Position numbers and translations under genes: made by a program
The notes under the pieces: generated by a model
The model's database searches: none
The model's input: only the letters and a program-made list of their open reading frames with translations
Told to the model about the DNA's origin: nothing
Assembly (NCBI GenBank): GCA_963828015.1
Contig: CAWHCD010000004.1
Coordinates: 1,178,001-1,242,000, forward strand
Direction of reading: 5' to 3'
From: CAVPUA01 sp963828015
GTDB lineage: Bacteria > Actinomycetota > Actinomycetes > Mycobacteriales > Jatrophihabitantaceae
DNA: 64,000 nucleotides
Part shown: positions 18,403-27,097 of the stretch, piece after piece
Numbering within the stretch: the stretch's first letter is position 1
Layout: each line of letters begins with the position of its first letter

Positions 18403-19710
18403 GTGCCCCAACCTGCCACGCTTCCTGCATCCTCCTTCGAGATCGCCCGACACACCCTGGCCAATGGCCTCCGGGTGGTCCTGTTGCCGGATCGCACGGC
18501 GCCGGTGGTGGGTATCGCCGTGCTCTACGACGTAGGCATTCGCTCCGAACCCGAGGGGCGTACCGGCTTTGCGCATCTCTTCGAGCACTTGATGTTCCAG
18601 GGCTCGGCCAACCTGGAGAAGCTGGAGCACTTTCGATACGTGCAGTCCAGCGGCGGCATGTTCAACGGCAGCACCCACTTCGACTACACGAACTACTTCG
18701 AGGTGCTGCCCTCGAACGCCCTCGAGCGGGGCCTGTTCCTGGAGGCCGACCGGATGCGCTCGCCCCGCATCAACGAGGACAACCTGGCCAACCAGCTCGC
18801 GGTGGTCAAGGAAGAGATCCGGGTCAACGTGCTGAACCGGCCCTACGGCGGCTTCCCATGGCTGGAGCTACCGCCGGTGCTGTTCGACACGTTCGCCAAC
18901 TCCCACAACGGTTATGGCGGGTTCGAGGACCTCGAGTCGGCGACGGTGGCCGACGCCAGCGACTTCTTCGCCCGCTACTACGCACCCGCCAACGCGCTGC
19001 TGGCCGTCGGTGGCGACATCGACGTCGACGAGACGATTGCCCTTATCGAGCAGTACTTCGGTGGCATCAAGAAGCGCCGGGCGCCCAAGCGTCCGAACTT
19101 CGGTGAGCCACCGCTGACCGCCGAGCGACGGGCCCAGGCCACCGATGCGCACGCCCCGTTGCCGGCGGTGGCGCTCGGCTACCGGATCCCCGACCCGGTT
19201 GGCGATTTCCGCGCCCACCTGGCCAACGTCTTGCTGGCCGAGGTCCTCACCGAGGGCGATGCATCGCGGCTGCAGCGGCGGCTGGTGCAACGCGATCACC
19301 TGGTCACCGACGTCGGCGCCTATATCGGTGAGTTCGGCGACCCGTTCGACGAGCGCGACCCCACCGCGTTCACGATCACCGCGCACTATCCCGATCCGGC
19401 GTCGCTGGAATCGATCCTGAGTGGCATCGACGCCGAACTGGCCGCGATCGCCGCTGACGGGCTCGAACCCGGAGAGCTGGATCGGGTGCGCACCCGGCTG
19501 GTCAGCGTCTCGCTGCGTGAGGTCGACGCCGTGTTGGCCCGCACCCTGGCCGCGGCCCGGTTCGAGTTGATCTTCGGACGAGCCGAACTGGTCAATGAGT
19601 TGCCCGCGCGGCTGGCCGAGGTCACCGACGCCGACGTCGCGCAGGCGGCGGCACAGATGACGCCCAATCGGCGCGCCGTCGTCGAGCTCATCGCCGGAGG
19701 GGCCCGATGA
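18403..19710 (+). CDS. M16-family zinc peptidase, catalytic subunit
   Basis: A 435-residue protein with the inverted zinc motif HLFEH (HxxEH) at about residues 56-60 and the downstream Glu in a KEEIRVNVLN segment near 135. It begins with VPQPATLPASSFEI and ANGLRVVLLPD, standard for the peptidase M16 N-terminal domain; the M16 C-terminal domain follows. Start is GTG 18403, with GTG 18394 as an alternative. The next gene encodes the partner lacking the zinc motif, and the two overlap (ATGA). Together they should form a clam-shell heterodimer of the bacterial mitochondrial-processing-peptidase-like type that degrades peptides. Confidence 0.9.
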   Translation: MPQPATLPASSFEIARHTLANGLRVVLLPDRTAPVVGIAVLYDVGIRSEPEGRTGFAHLFEHLMFQGSANLEKLEHFRYVQSSGGMFNGSTHFDYTNYFEVLPSNALERGLFLEADRMRSPRINEDNLANQLAVVKEEIRVNVLNRPYGGFPWLELPPVLFDTFANSHNGYGGFEDLESATVADASDFFARYYAPANALLAVGGDIDVDETIALIEQYFGGIKKRRAPKRPNFGEPPLTAERRAQATDAHAPLPAVALGYRIPDPVGDFRAHLANVLLAEVLTEGDASRLQRRLVQRDHLVTDVGAYIGEFGDPFDERDPTAFTITAHYPDPASLESILSGIDAELAAIAADGLEPGELDRVRTRLVSVSLREVDAVLARTLAAARFELIFGRAELVNELPARLAEVTDADVAQAAAQMTPNRRAVVELIAGGAR

Positions 19711-21014
19711 CCGTTCCCGCGCTCGCCCGCGCCGTGAAGGCGCCCAAGCTCCGCACGCTGGACACCACGCTCGACAGCGGCCTGCGAGTACTCGCCGTCC
19801 GTAAGCCGGGGGTGCCCCTCGCGGAGGTGCGGCTGCGGCTGCCCTTCCTGTCGGCCAAGGCCGCCCACGCCGCCCGGGCCACGCTGCTCTCGGACACGAT
19901 GCTCACCGGGACGTCCGGCTATGACCGGGCCGGTCTCGCCGGGGCGGTGCAGGCCCTGGGGGGTGACCTCAGCGTCGGGGTCGACGCCGACCGGCTCGTC
20001 CTCACCGCGAATGTGCTCTCGACCAACCTCGCCGCGCTGTTGTCCGTGATCCGCGAGGTGCTCACCGGCGCCACCTACCCGGACGAGGAGGTGGCCACCG
20101 AACGCGGGCGCCTGCTCGAGAACCTGACGATCGCGCGATCGCGCTCCCAGGTCGTCGCCAACGAGGCGCTGGCCCGGCTGATGTTCGGTGCGCATCCCTA
20201 CGCCCTGGACCTGCCGCAGCCCGACGACGTGCGGCGCGTCACGGCCACCCAGTTGCGCCGCCTGCACGAGGATCTCGTTCGCCCGGACGGGGCGACGCTG
20301 GTCGTCGTCAGCGACCTGTCGCCGGCTCGCGTCCGCGACCAGGTGGCCAAGGCGCTGGCCCAGTGGACCGGCCGGGCCGTCCGGGCGCGGGTGGCCAAGT
20401 TGGGTCCGGTGCTCGGTGCCGCCCCCGAGCTGATCGACCGGCCCGGTTCGGTGCAGTCCTCGCTGCGCATGGGGTCCAGCGCGTTGCGACGCGACGACCC
20501 GGGCTTCGCGGCCCTGCAACTGGCGAACGCGATCTTCGGTGGGTACTTCTCCTCGCGGTGGACCGAGAACATCCGCGAGGACAAGGGCTACACCTACGGC
20601 CCGCACAGCCGGATCGAACACCACGGACTCGGCTCGACGCTGACCCTCGACGTCGACGTCGCCACGGAGGTCACCGCGCCTGCGCTGTTGGAAACCCTTT
20701 ACGAACTCGGCCGAATCTCGCTGCTTCCGGTCACCGATGCCGAGCTGGAATCCGTGCGTCAGTACTCCATCGGCACGCTCGCGCTGAGCACGGCCACGCA
20801 GGCCGGACTGGCCTCGACGCTGTCGGCCCTGGTCGGGCTCGGGTTGGGCCCGGAATGGCTGGCCGAGCATTCGGCCCGGTTGGCCAAGACGACTGTGGAG
20901 GAGGTCAGCGCCGCGGCGGCCGAGTTCTTCCAGCCGACGCGATTCGTCAGCGTGATCGTCGGCGATGAGGCGACGATCCGCGAACCGTTGACCGCGATCA
21001 CCGCGCTGGCCTGA
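19707..21014 (+). CDS. M16-family peptidase-like protein, non-catalytic subunit
   Basis: The 435-residue protein has the M16 fold (DSGLRVLAVRKPGVPLAEV at the start; FGGYFSSRWTENIREDKGYTYG near residue 275). There is no HxxEH motif: the matching position reads RATLLSDT. The Arg-Tyr pair in the IREDKGYTYG segment, which completes the active site of the partner subunit in this family, is kept. It is therefore the expected partner of the preceding zinc peptidase, with which its ATG overlaps. nudC follows after seven bases. Confidence 0.9.
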   Translation: MTVPALARAVKAPKLRTLDTTLDSGLRVLAVRKPGVPLAEVRLRLPFLSAKAAHAARATLLSDTMLTGTSGYDRAGLAGAVQALGGDLSVGVDADRLVLTANVLSTNLAALLSVIREVLTGATYPDEEVATERGRLLENLTIARSRSQVVANEALARLMFGAHPYALDLPQPDDVRRVTATQLRRLHEDLVRPDGATLVVVSDLSPARVRDQVAKALAQWTGRAVRARVAKLGPVLGAAPELIDRPGSVQSSLRMGSSALRRDDPGFAALQLANAIFGGYFSSRWTENIREDKGYTYGPHSRIEHHGLGSTLTLDVDVATEVTAPALLETLYELGRISLLPVTDAELESVRQYSIGTLALSTATQAGLASTLSALVGLGLGPEWLAEHSARLAKTTVEEVSAAAAEFFQPTRFVSVIVGDEATIREPLTAITALA

Positions 21015-21021
21015 GTCGTCC

Positions 21022-21918
21022 GTGCCGTCGCGCTCGCAGCCGCCGATGGGGCGCTCGGTCTTCGACCGGGTGACCGAACGACGCCACGAACCAGAGTGGA
21101 TCGCGCAGGCTTGGGTGGGTGCGCGGGTGCTGTCGGTGAGCGAGCGGTCGACGACTCCGGCCACCGACGGCGGGCTGCGGTTGTTGCCGAGCTCGGAGGT
21201 CGATCAGAGCGCGGAGCGGTTCTTCCTCGGGGTGCACGACGGCTCGACCTATTTCGCGGTCCGGGTCGAGGCGCAGGAGGACTGGAAGTCCACTCGCGAA
21301 CTCGGGGAGTGGCTCAGCGAGCTCGAGCTGGACCTGCTGGTTACCGCCGTCGCGCTCGTGCAATGGCATTCCCGGCACCCGCGGTGTCCGCTGTGCGGCG
21401 AGGCCACGGTCGTCGACAATGCCGGCTGGACCCGCCGCTGCCCGGTCGATCAGAGCCAGCACTTTCCCCGGCACGACCCGGCCGTGATCATGCTCGTGCA
21501 CGACGGGGGCGATCGCTGCCTGTTGGGCCGAGGCCGACAGTGGGGACCCGGGCGCTACTCGACGCTGGCCGGCTTCGTCGATGCCGGTGAATCCCTGGAG
21601 TCCGCGGTCGCCCGTGAGGTCTTCGAAGAGGTCGGGGTGCGCGTCACCGATATCCGCTACGCGGCCAGCCAGCCGTGGCCCTTCCCGTCCTCGCTCATGC
21701 TGGGCTTCACCGCGCGCGCCGACGGTGCGCCGCAGCTGCACCCGGACGGCACTGAAGTGGTCGAGGCCGGCTGGTTCACCCGCGAGGAGGTTCGCCTGGC
21801 CGCGGACTGGACCGACGACAACTTCCTCGGCGATGGCCCGCAGCTGCGCGCCGTGCCGCCGCACTTCTCGATCTCGCGGTTCCTGATCGACGGCTGGCTG
21901 GACGGTCGGCTCGGTTAG
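21022..21918 (+). CDS. nudC: NAD(H) diphosphatase NudC
   Basis: The 298-residue Nudix hydrolase cleaves NADH to NMNH and AMP and can decap NAD-capped RNA in other bacteria. The Nudix box is GFVDAGESLESAVAREVFEE near residues 185-204, followed by the NADH-pyrophosphatase signature SQPWPFPSSLM. The zinc-ribbon region reads CPLCG...RRCPVDQ: only three Cys are present where the family usually has four. GTG start at 21022. The position after the repair cluster agrees with mycobacterial gene order, where nudC lies next to mycoredoxin and uvrD2; here about 7 kb separates them. Confidence 0.92.
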   Translation: MPSRSQPPMGRSVFDRVTERRHEPEWIAQAWVGARVLSVSERSTTPATDGGLRLLPSSEVDQSAERFFLGVHDGSTYFAVRVEAQEDWKSTRELGEWLSELELDLLVTAVALVQWHSRHPRCPLCGEATVVDNAGWTRRCPVDQSQHFPRHDPAVIMLVHDGGDRCLLGRGRQWGPGRYSTLAGFVDAGESLESAVAREVFEEVGVRVTDIRYAASQPWPFPSSLMLGFTARADGAPQLHPDGTEVVEAGWFTREEVRLAADWTDDNFLGDGPQLRAVPPHFSISRFLIDGWLDGRLG

Positions 21919-21930
21919 GCGCGCTGCGCG

Positions 21931-22632
21931 TCACGCGTTCGGGAGTGGCCCAACTGAGGCAATGAGACGCGCGTCGATGATCGCGGTGAGAACCTGGGGC
22001 ACCGGATCCAATGACGCGGCTTCGGGGGCGGCACCCCGCGACATGGCGGCGAACGCCACGTTGTTCTGACCGAGGCTCTCGCCCCCGAGCAGTCCCGCGT
22101 CGGCGACGTGTTCGACGCTCTTGACCAGTCCGCCCAGGGCCGATGCGTAGTCCCGCCCCTTCACGAGCGCGGCCCGGATGGCGTCGGCCCGGACCTGGCC
22201 CCACTCAGGATTGTCGTCGTCGACGGACCACTGGACGGAATGGACGGCAACGGCGTCCCGCGCGGTGAGCACCGCATCCACCTCGTCCCAGCAGGGCGAA
22301 ATCGCGAACGGCGATCACTACGGTGACCGACGCCGTGTGCCGTCCGGTCGGGCCGTAGGTACCGCCTGACTGGTCGATCTCTTCGGCCGTGCGCAGCGAC
22401 TGGGCCGACCACGTCAAGGGGCCCGGTTGCTCTGCGCCGTGAGGACCACTCCGCCCAGGTTCGCCAGCTCGTCCACCACGGTGGCGAGCAGGGCGCTCAC
22501 CTCGGACGCCGCTTCTCCTTTGGTGGCCCGCGTCTGGGAGACAGCGGCGTGAATGCTGGCCTGATCGGCGTCCACCGCCCGCTGGGCTTGACCGCGGACC
22601 GAGAGCAGCGTCTGCGCCGCGGGAGTCGTCAT
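21931..22632 (-). pseudogene. SIMPL/DUF541 domain protein, two opposite frameshifts
   Basis: Three frame segments on the minus strand join into one SIMPL (DUF541) protein of about 230 residues: MTTPAAQTLLSVRGQAQR...; then TWSAQSLRTAEE...VTVVIAVRDF; then DEVDAVLTARD...WSVDDDNPEWGQVRADAIRAAL. The first break at about 22417-22421 needs one base added (or a -1 slip on CCCC). The second at about 22285-22290 needs one base removed. The net length is unchanged and no stop lies in the corrected frame. SIMPL proteins are poorly understood; several are periplasmic or stress-linked, but no signal peptide is seen here. It is convergent with nudC, 12 bp away. Confidence 0.7.
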
Positions 22633-22778
22633 AGCGAAAGCGTAGGACGGGTGTGCGGTCTCGTTAGCCGCGGCGGGGAAGGCCGTCTTGCCGGCGACGT
22701 CCCGCGGCCGTCGTTCAAGATGCCGGCTTAACGTGACGTGTGTCATAGTTCACAGGCTGGCGCGCGACGGCGAACGGC

Positions 22779-23069
22779 ATGGCCGTGGAGCCCAGCGGAG
22801 CAGTAGGGGGCGACCTCGTCATGACGCCGGCACAGCGTGCGAAAGAGCCACAGCTCGACGGCGTGCCGCAGCGATCCGTAGCCCACATCATCGACACCTT
22901 GGCTGCGGTTGCTCCCGGGCAGATACCCCGTGACGTGATAGCTGAGTTGGTCAGCCAATGCGTGGCTGACCTGCGACCGATCCACGACAACGCTCTGCCA
23001 GAGATGCTTGAACGCCTCGCACGACATCGCCTTGCCTTCTATCTGCAGGATGGCTCAGCCTGGCGCTGA
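22779..23069 (+). CDS. Small hypothetical helical protein
   Basis: A 96-residue protein starting at ATG 22779. Residues 30-85 (RSVAHIIDTLAAVAP, RDVIAELVSQCVADL, ALPEMLERLARHRL) read as three amphipathic helices, similar to small three-helix dimerisation proteins of actinomycetes. I cannot assign a function. It stands alone between the divergent SIMPL remnant and the VOC gene. The 130 bp after it show no gene. Confidence 0.55.
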   Translation: MAVEPSGAVGGDLVMTPAQRAKEPQLDGVPQRSVAHIIDTLAAVAPGQIPRDVIAELVSQCVADLRPIHDNALPEMLERLARHRLAFYLQDGSAWR

Positions 23070-23206
23070 CCCGACCGCTCCTGAGCTGGTGGCCTACGCC
23101 TTTGCGATCCTCGTTGTGCCAGTCGGGCTGGGCTTGGGTCGAGACATCCATTCCCCATGTCGACGTCCGGCTCTCCGGGAATTCCGGATGGGTGGGGTAG
23201 GGCAGG

Positions 23207-23581
23207 TCAGGCGAACTGTGTGAGGGAGAGGTTGTTGCCGTCGGGGTCGTTGAACCAGGCGACGAGGTCACCGCCGGGTGTTGTCCATATTCCGAGGGCG
23301 TCTTGTTCCATGCCGTCGTAGCGATTGAACCTGATGCCGGCGCTGGTCAGCTGCGTGACGGTGGATGCGATGTCAGCGACTCGCCAGCCGAGCACGGTAT
23401 AGCCCGGGGTCGCGACGTCAGCCACTGCGGTCACTCGCAGCATCGTCCCGTGGGCATCGAATACGCAGGCGAAATCGCTCTGTTCGATCAGCCGTAGTCC
23501 CAGCACGGTTCCGTAGAACTCTCGCGCGCGATCGAGATCCACGGCCGCGACGAACCCGATAAGGGCATGGTCCTCAAGCAC
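23207..23581 (-). CDS. VOC (glyoxalase/bleomycin resistance-like) family protein
   Basis: A 124-residue single VOC domain: ALIGFVAAVDLDRAREFYGTVLGLRL at the start, a C-terminal GIWTTPGGDLVAWFNDPDGNNLSL with a candidate metal Glu or Gln replaced. Start is taken as GTG 23581 because GGAGGT lies four bases before it; a TTG at 23620 in the same frame lacks this. VOC proteins include lyases, dioxygenases and drug-binding proteins, and nothing here fixes the activity. It lies in the lineage-specific stretch between nudC and mrx1. Confidence 0.8.
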   Translation of the reverse strand: MLEDHALIGFVAAVDLDRAREFYGTVLGLRLIEQSDFACVFDAHGTMLRVTAVADVATPGYTVLGWRVADIASTVTQLTSAGIRFNRYDGMEQDALGIWTTPGGDLVAWFNDPDGNNLSLTQFA

Positions 23582-23784
23582 ATCGACCTCCACGTTCGCG
23601 CGATCCTCGGACAAAGCCAACCACGACTGAGAGCGCTGTCCGCAAGATGCATCGCCCCGCCCTCATGACGGGCGGCCAGGGTCGTTAGCTTTCCATGCCG
23701 ACTGCAACGTGGATCGGCAGTTCTAGCCACGAGCCGCGCGCCAGGCGGCAATTGCGGATGGGTTTGTGTCGGTGCTGCGCGGTG

Positions 23785-24705
23785 TCAGACGCCTCGGGCT
23801 GTCCAGGCGAAGTTGCGCATGTCGGGAAGTTGGGGGGCGAGCCGGTCGGCGATGGTCTGGCCGATGTGGTCGGCTTCGGCGACGGTTGTGTGGCCGTCTA
23901 CCCATCCTTCGATTTCTACGCGCAGGGTGCGTCCGGTCCATCGGGCGCGAGCGTGGGCGTGTCGGACGCCAGGGACTGAGGCGGCGACGGTTTCGGCGGT
24001 GGTGAGGATCTCGGGATCGACTCCGTCCATGAGGCGGTGGGCGATGTCGGTGCTGACTTCCCAGCCGACGTGGCAGATAAACCCGGTCACGACGATGCCC
24101 GCGACGGCGTCGGCCCAGTTCAGCCCGGCGAGGACGCCGAGGAGGCCGATGAGGGCCCCGGCGGAGGACAGTGCATCGAGCCAGGAATGTTTGGCGTCCG
24201 CGATCAGCGTGGCGGAGTTGATCCGAGTACCGATGCGCCGCTTGTACCAGGCGACGATCTGGTTTCCGAGGATGCCGACACACGCACCCGCGATCGCCCA
24301 GCCGACGTGGCTGGTGCCACCATGGGAAAGAAGCTTCCGAACGCTCTCGATCCCAGCGAACGCCGCGCTCGCCCAAATGACGATCGCGATACCCACGCCC
24401 GAGATGTCTTCAGCGCGCTCAAATCCGTAGGGGTAGCGCTCCGTTGGAGATCGACGTGAGGCACGGAAGCCGATGAACACCAAGACGCTTGTCGAGACGT
24501 CGGAGAGGTTGTGAAGTGCATCTCCGAGCAGGGCGACCGAGCCGCTCAGCAGCGCAAGTCCGAGCTCGATCAGCCCGGTCAAGGCGAGCCCAGCCCCACC
24601 CCAGATGACGGCGCGGTTCGCATCGCGGCGATCCACGCTCTCGTCAACGGTGCTGGTGAGCGAGAACGCCCCCGCCGGATCTCGAACGCCGGTGACCTGA
24701 TGCAT
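23785..24705 (-). CDS. Cation diffusion facilitator (CDF) metal efflux protein
   Basis: The 306-residue inner-membrane transporter has about six membrane segments and a cytoplasmic C-terminal domain. The transport-site pattern is present: HNLSD (HxxxD type) near residue 82 in the second segment, and DAKHSWLD (HxxxD) near 170 in the fifth. CDF proteins export Zn, Fe, Mn, Co or Cd in exchange for protons. The residues HD/HD favour Zn or Fe/Zn, but the metal is inferred only. The C-terminal part from about residue 220 (VPGVRHAHARARWTG) is the ferredoxin-like metal-sensing domain. No neighbouring metal regulator is seen. Confidence 0.9.
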   Translation of the reverse strand: MHQVTGVRDPAGAFSLTSTVDESVDRRDANRAVIWGGAGLALTGLIELGLALLSGSVALLGDALHNLSDVSTSVLVFIGFRASRRSPTERYPYGFERAEDISGVGIAIVIWASAAFAGIESVRKLLSHGGTSHVGWAIAGACVGILGNQIVAWYKRRIGTRINSATLIADAKHSWLDALSSAGALIGLLGVLAGLNWADAVAGIVVTGFICHVGWEVSTDIAHRLMDGVDPEILTTAETVAASVPGVRHAHARARWTGRTLRVEIEGWVDGHTTVAEADHIGQTIADRLAPQLPDMRNFAWTARGV

Positions 24706-24800
24706 GTGCTAAAGGGTCCCAGAAATGTGCACCCAGGCGCGCCACGCCCTCAGATCGACAGATCTGCCTGCCCAACGAGGGCTGAATTGCGGATGGATTT

Positions 24801-25397
24801 CTAGATGCTCGCGTTCGTATTGCGACCGCGTCGGACCAACAAAACACCGAGAGCAAAAGCGCAGATACCGAACGCGAGGCCGAGGAACGCACCTAGGGCT
24901 ACCGTCGCTCGATCGCTGTTGTTTCCGAAGAGCGCGACAAGGGCAGTCAAGAGATTGGCAACCAAAAGAAAGAATCCAACCACTAGGCACGCGACACCGA
25001 TTCTCTTGGTTCGGCGCATGGCTGGAACGCCTGTAACCCAGGGGACGCGTTTGACCGGGGCAGAGTCGCGAGCCCACGCCGGTCGCGCCATGTTCGGGCC
25101 GCCCGTCGGATTGCGCGCATACTCGGCGACCGTTGCGCGCGTCCAGAGCCAACCACTAACGGGCGCCAGGATCAGAGCCAGCGTGATGAGCAGTAGGACA
25201 GTGACCGTCCAGAAGTGTCGTGCACGAGGGTCTCCAACCAGCAGCGCTGCGCCAACCCATCCCACCGGGAGCACCAAGACCCCAACAACGCAAATGAGTC
25301 CGAGGCCCAGTTTTTGCCTGCGCCGAAGATCCGGGTCAGCCGAAATCATGGCTCTGATTCGCCGCCACGGCGCCAAATCATTACCCGAATCAAACAC
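24801..25397 (-). CDS. Hypothetical membrane protein with four predicted segments
   Basis: A 198-residue protein with two pairs of hydrophobic segments: LGLICVVGVLVLPVGWVGAA (about 31-50) and TVTVLLLITLALILAPVSGW (about 63-83), then GVACLVVGFFLLVANLLTAL (about 133-152) and ALGAFLGLAFGICAFALGVL (about 167-186). The soluble loop between pairs is Pro/Arg-rich. No family is recognised. Codon use matches the chromosome. It is in the accessory stretch between the CDF gene and the small zinc-ribbon gene. Confidence 0.6.
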   Translation of the reverse strand: MFDSGNDLAPWRRIRAMISADPDLRRRQKLGLGLICVVGVLVLPVGWVGAALLVGDPRARHFWTVTVLLLITLALILAPVSGWLWTRATVAEYARNPTGGPNMARPAWARDSAPVKRVPWVTGVPAMRRTKRIGVACLVVGFFLLVANLLTALVALFGNNSDRATVALGAFLGLAFGICAFALGVLLVRRGRNTNASI

Positions 25398-25517
25398 GGC
25401 CTCAGGATTGCAAACCGCCCCTGTCCCGCACTGTCATCGACAGAACCGAGCACCACTCGCGGCTACTGCGGTCGAGCGCCAGAGACCGCCACGCGGCAAA
25501 AGCGGATGGGTCGTCCC

Positions 25518-25733
25518 CTAGGTCGCCGGGATGTCTCCGGCCTTGTCGACTTCGGCTCCACACGGGGGGCAGGTCCAACCACCGTGCATCGCCTGCTCGA
25601 AGCTCTGGGGTCCGCGGACCGCTGGTAAGGGATACCCGCAGTTCGGGCACTCCCTGCGCGTTTTCCGAGCGAAAACAGCAAGTAGGACCACGACTGCCAC
25701 CGGGATGATGACGACAATCCAGACCAGATTCAC
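25518..25733 (-). CDS. Small membrane protein with a zinc-ribbon tail
   Basis: A 71-residue protein: one N-terminal membrane helix (LVWIVVIIPVAVVVLLAVFA, residues 3-22), then a cytoplasmic zinc ribbon made of CPNC (about 29-32) and CPPC (about 54-57) separated by 21 residues. The arrangement suggests a membrane-bound metal-stabilised adaptor. No relatives with known function come to mind. The gene is divergent from the following lipoprotein gene, with about 80 bp between the starts. Confidence 0.6.
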   Translation of the reverse strand: MNLVWIVVIIPVAVVVLLAVFARKTRRECPNCGYPLPAVRGPQSFEQAMHGGWTCPPCGAEVDKAGDIPAT

Positions 25734-25813
25734 GAAGGAAGTATGCGGCCCAGGTGGGCCGCAGCCATCGCGGCATAGATGTCCGGATGGTTTGGGTTAC
25801 GGCGTACTCGATA

Positions 25814-26494
25814 ATGCACCTCATGCCAGCGAGGAAGCGTTCTACAGTCATTCAGAGTCTCGGCGCCGTCGTAATATTGGCTCTCTTGATGACGGGGTGC
25901 GGGGCGGCAGGACACGAAGGGACGCGGACCCCATCTGGTTCATCCGTCGCTACCGAGCCGTCCGCATCGCCCAAGTCGACGGCGAACTCGTCAGGTTCGT
26001 CGGCGCTGACTTGGGCGCGAGAGATTGACGCGGTCACCGGCATCGCCTTCGACCTACCCGGCAGCGTCACCAAAACTACGCGGGCTGCCGCAGGACCGCA
26101 GGGGCAGAGCTACCAAGTCCGCACCTACACCGGCAGCTTGAACTCAGCCGTCGGATGCTCGGTGAGCGTCGAGACATCGATATCCGGACAGCTGTACGCG
26201 GTAGTGCCCGCCAAACTGCCGCAGATCTACGAAACCCAGTTCAAGAGCGCAGGCGCTACCGATGTCTCCGCCTCGACCCCCATCCCTATCAATGTCGATG
26301 GCAATGCCGGCGTGGACTTCCAACTCACCTTCACCGGCGGAGACGGCAGCAACGTGCTCTGGCTCTTTCGAGTCATAGATGGACCTAAGTCTCAAGAGAT
26401 CCTCCAGAGCTTCTCTTCGAATCTGACGTCGACTAGCGCAAGCGACCTAGGTCAAATAAATAGCCGCCTAACGGCGTCGCTGGAATACTCGTGA
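25814..26494 (+). CDS. Putative lipoprotein of unknown function
   Basis: About 226 residues from ATG 25814 (ATG 25823 is equally possible). The N-terminus is basic, then SLGAVVILALLMTGC, with the lipobox LMTGC. A Ser/Thr/Pro linker leads to a globular domain beginning ALTWAREIDAVTGIAFDLPGS and containing one Cys. The domain resembles the LpqN/PsbP-like group in general layout (an amphipathic beta domain binding no known ligand), but this is only a weak similarity. An open frame continues 20 codons upstream to a GTG. Confidence 0.6.
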   Translation: MHLMPARKRSTVIQSLGAVVILALLMTGCGAAGHEGTRTPSGSSVATEPSASPKSTANSSGSSALTWAREIDAVTGIAFDLPGSVTKTTRAAAGPQGQSYQVRTYTGSLNSAVGCSVSVETSISGQLYAVVPAKLPQIYETQFKSAGATDVSASTPIPINVDGNAGVDFQLTFTGGDGSNVLWLFRVIDGPKSQEILQSFSSNLTSTSASDLGQINSRLTASLEYS

Positions 26495-26615
26495 CACCGT
26501 CACGTGCGCGACCCTAGAAGCGATGCACTTGAACGTGGGATCGGAGGTGGGGTTCAGCGACCGGATCTCGACAGAACCGCGCACCACCAGCGGCAGACGG
26601 GAATGTCTTCCTGAC

Positions 26616-27023
26616 TCATGTATTTCCGTCGCGCAGCGAGGCGAGACTCTTGTCCGATGCCGCGAGTTCCATAGTGTCTCCTGCGTGAGTGCTCACTCGT
26701 GCGACCCGAAGCATGGGATTCATCGACCAGGCATGGGACCAGCCCACTGATCCGATGGGCTCCGAGACCTGGCCATATTGGACCGTGACCGGCTGCCCCT
26801 TGGGGAAGCGCATGCCTCCTGGGCCGCCGGGAAGGAAGGTGAAGACCCCCGAGTTGCCGACAGTTATAGTGCCGTGCCGCCACTTCGACGGGGCATACGC
26901 GCTTCCTGCGCCCATTGTTCGCATCGCTCCCGCGAACTTTCCACCCCGAGGCCCGCGTCGCGCTTGAAGCGGCCACCTGACAGCGACGGTCAGCGCTACG
27001 ACCACGGTAATTATCTCGATCAT
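26616..27023 (-). CDS. Small membrane-anchored protein, DUF2550-like
   Basis: A 135-residue protein from ATG 27023: one N-terminal membrane helix (MIEIITVVVALTVAVRW), a basic stretch, then a small beta-rich domain with KWRHGTITVGNSGVFTFLPGG and a C-terminal MELAASDKSLASL. The order of a single helix, a basic region and a WRHG motif recalls DUF2550 proteins of actinomycetes, which are uncharacterised. The similarity is by eye and weak. It lies between the lipoprotein gene and DUF222/HNH copy 2. The 120 bp before it (26495-26615) hold no gene. Confidence 0.45.
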   Translation of the reverse strand: MIEIITVVVALTVAVRWPLQARRGPRGGKFAGAMRTMGAGSAYAPSKWRHGTITVGNSGVFTFLPGGPGGMRFPKGQPVTVQYGQVSEPIGSVGWSHAWSMNPMLRVARVSTHAGDTMELAASDKSLASLRDGNT

Positions 27024-27097
27024 GGGTGAAGTGTAATCGACGTTAAGGCGGCCCCGCTCGACCGCACATCGACATGAGAGTGCGTGTTTGAGCGGCG

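Noticed and set aside
19386..21164. 592-codon minus-strand frame over the M16 genes
   Set aside because: Antisense shadow; sequence is repetitive Arg/Gly and the plus-strand pair is complete.
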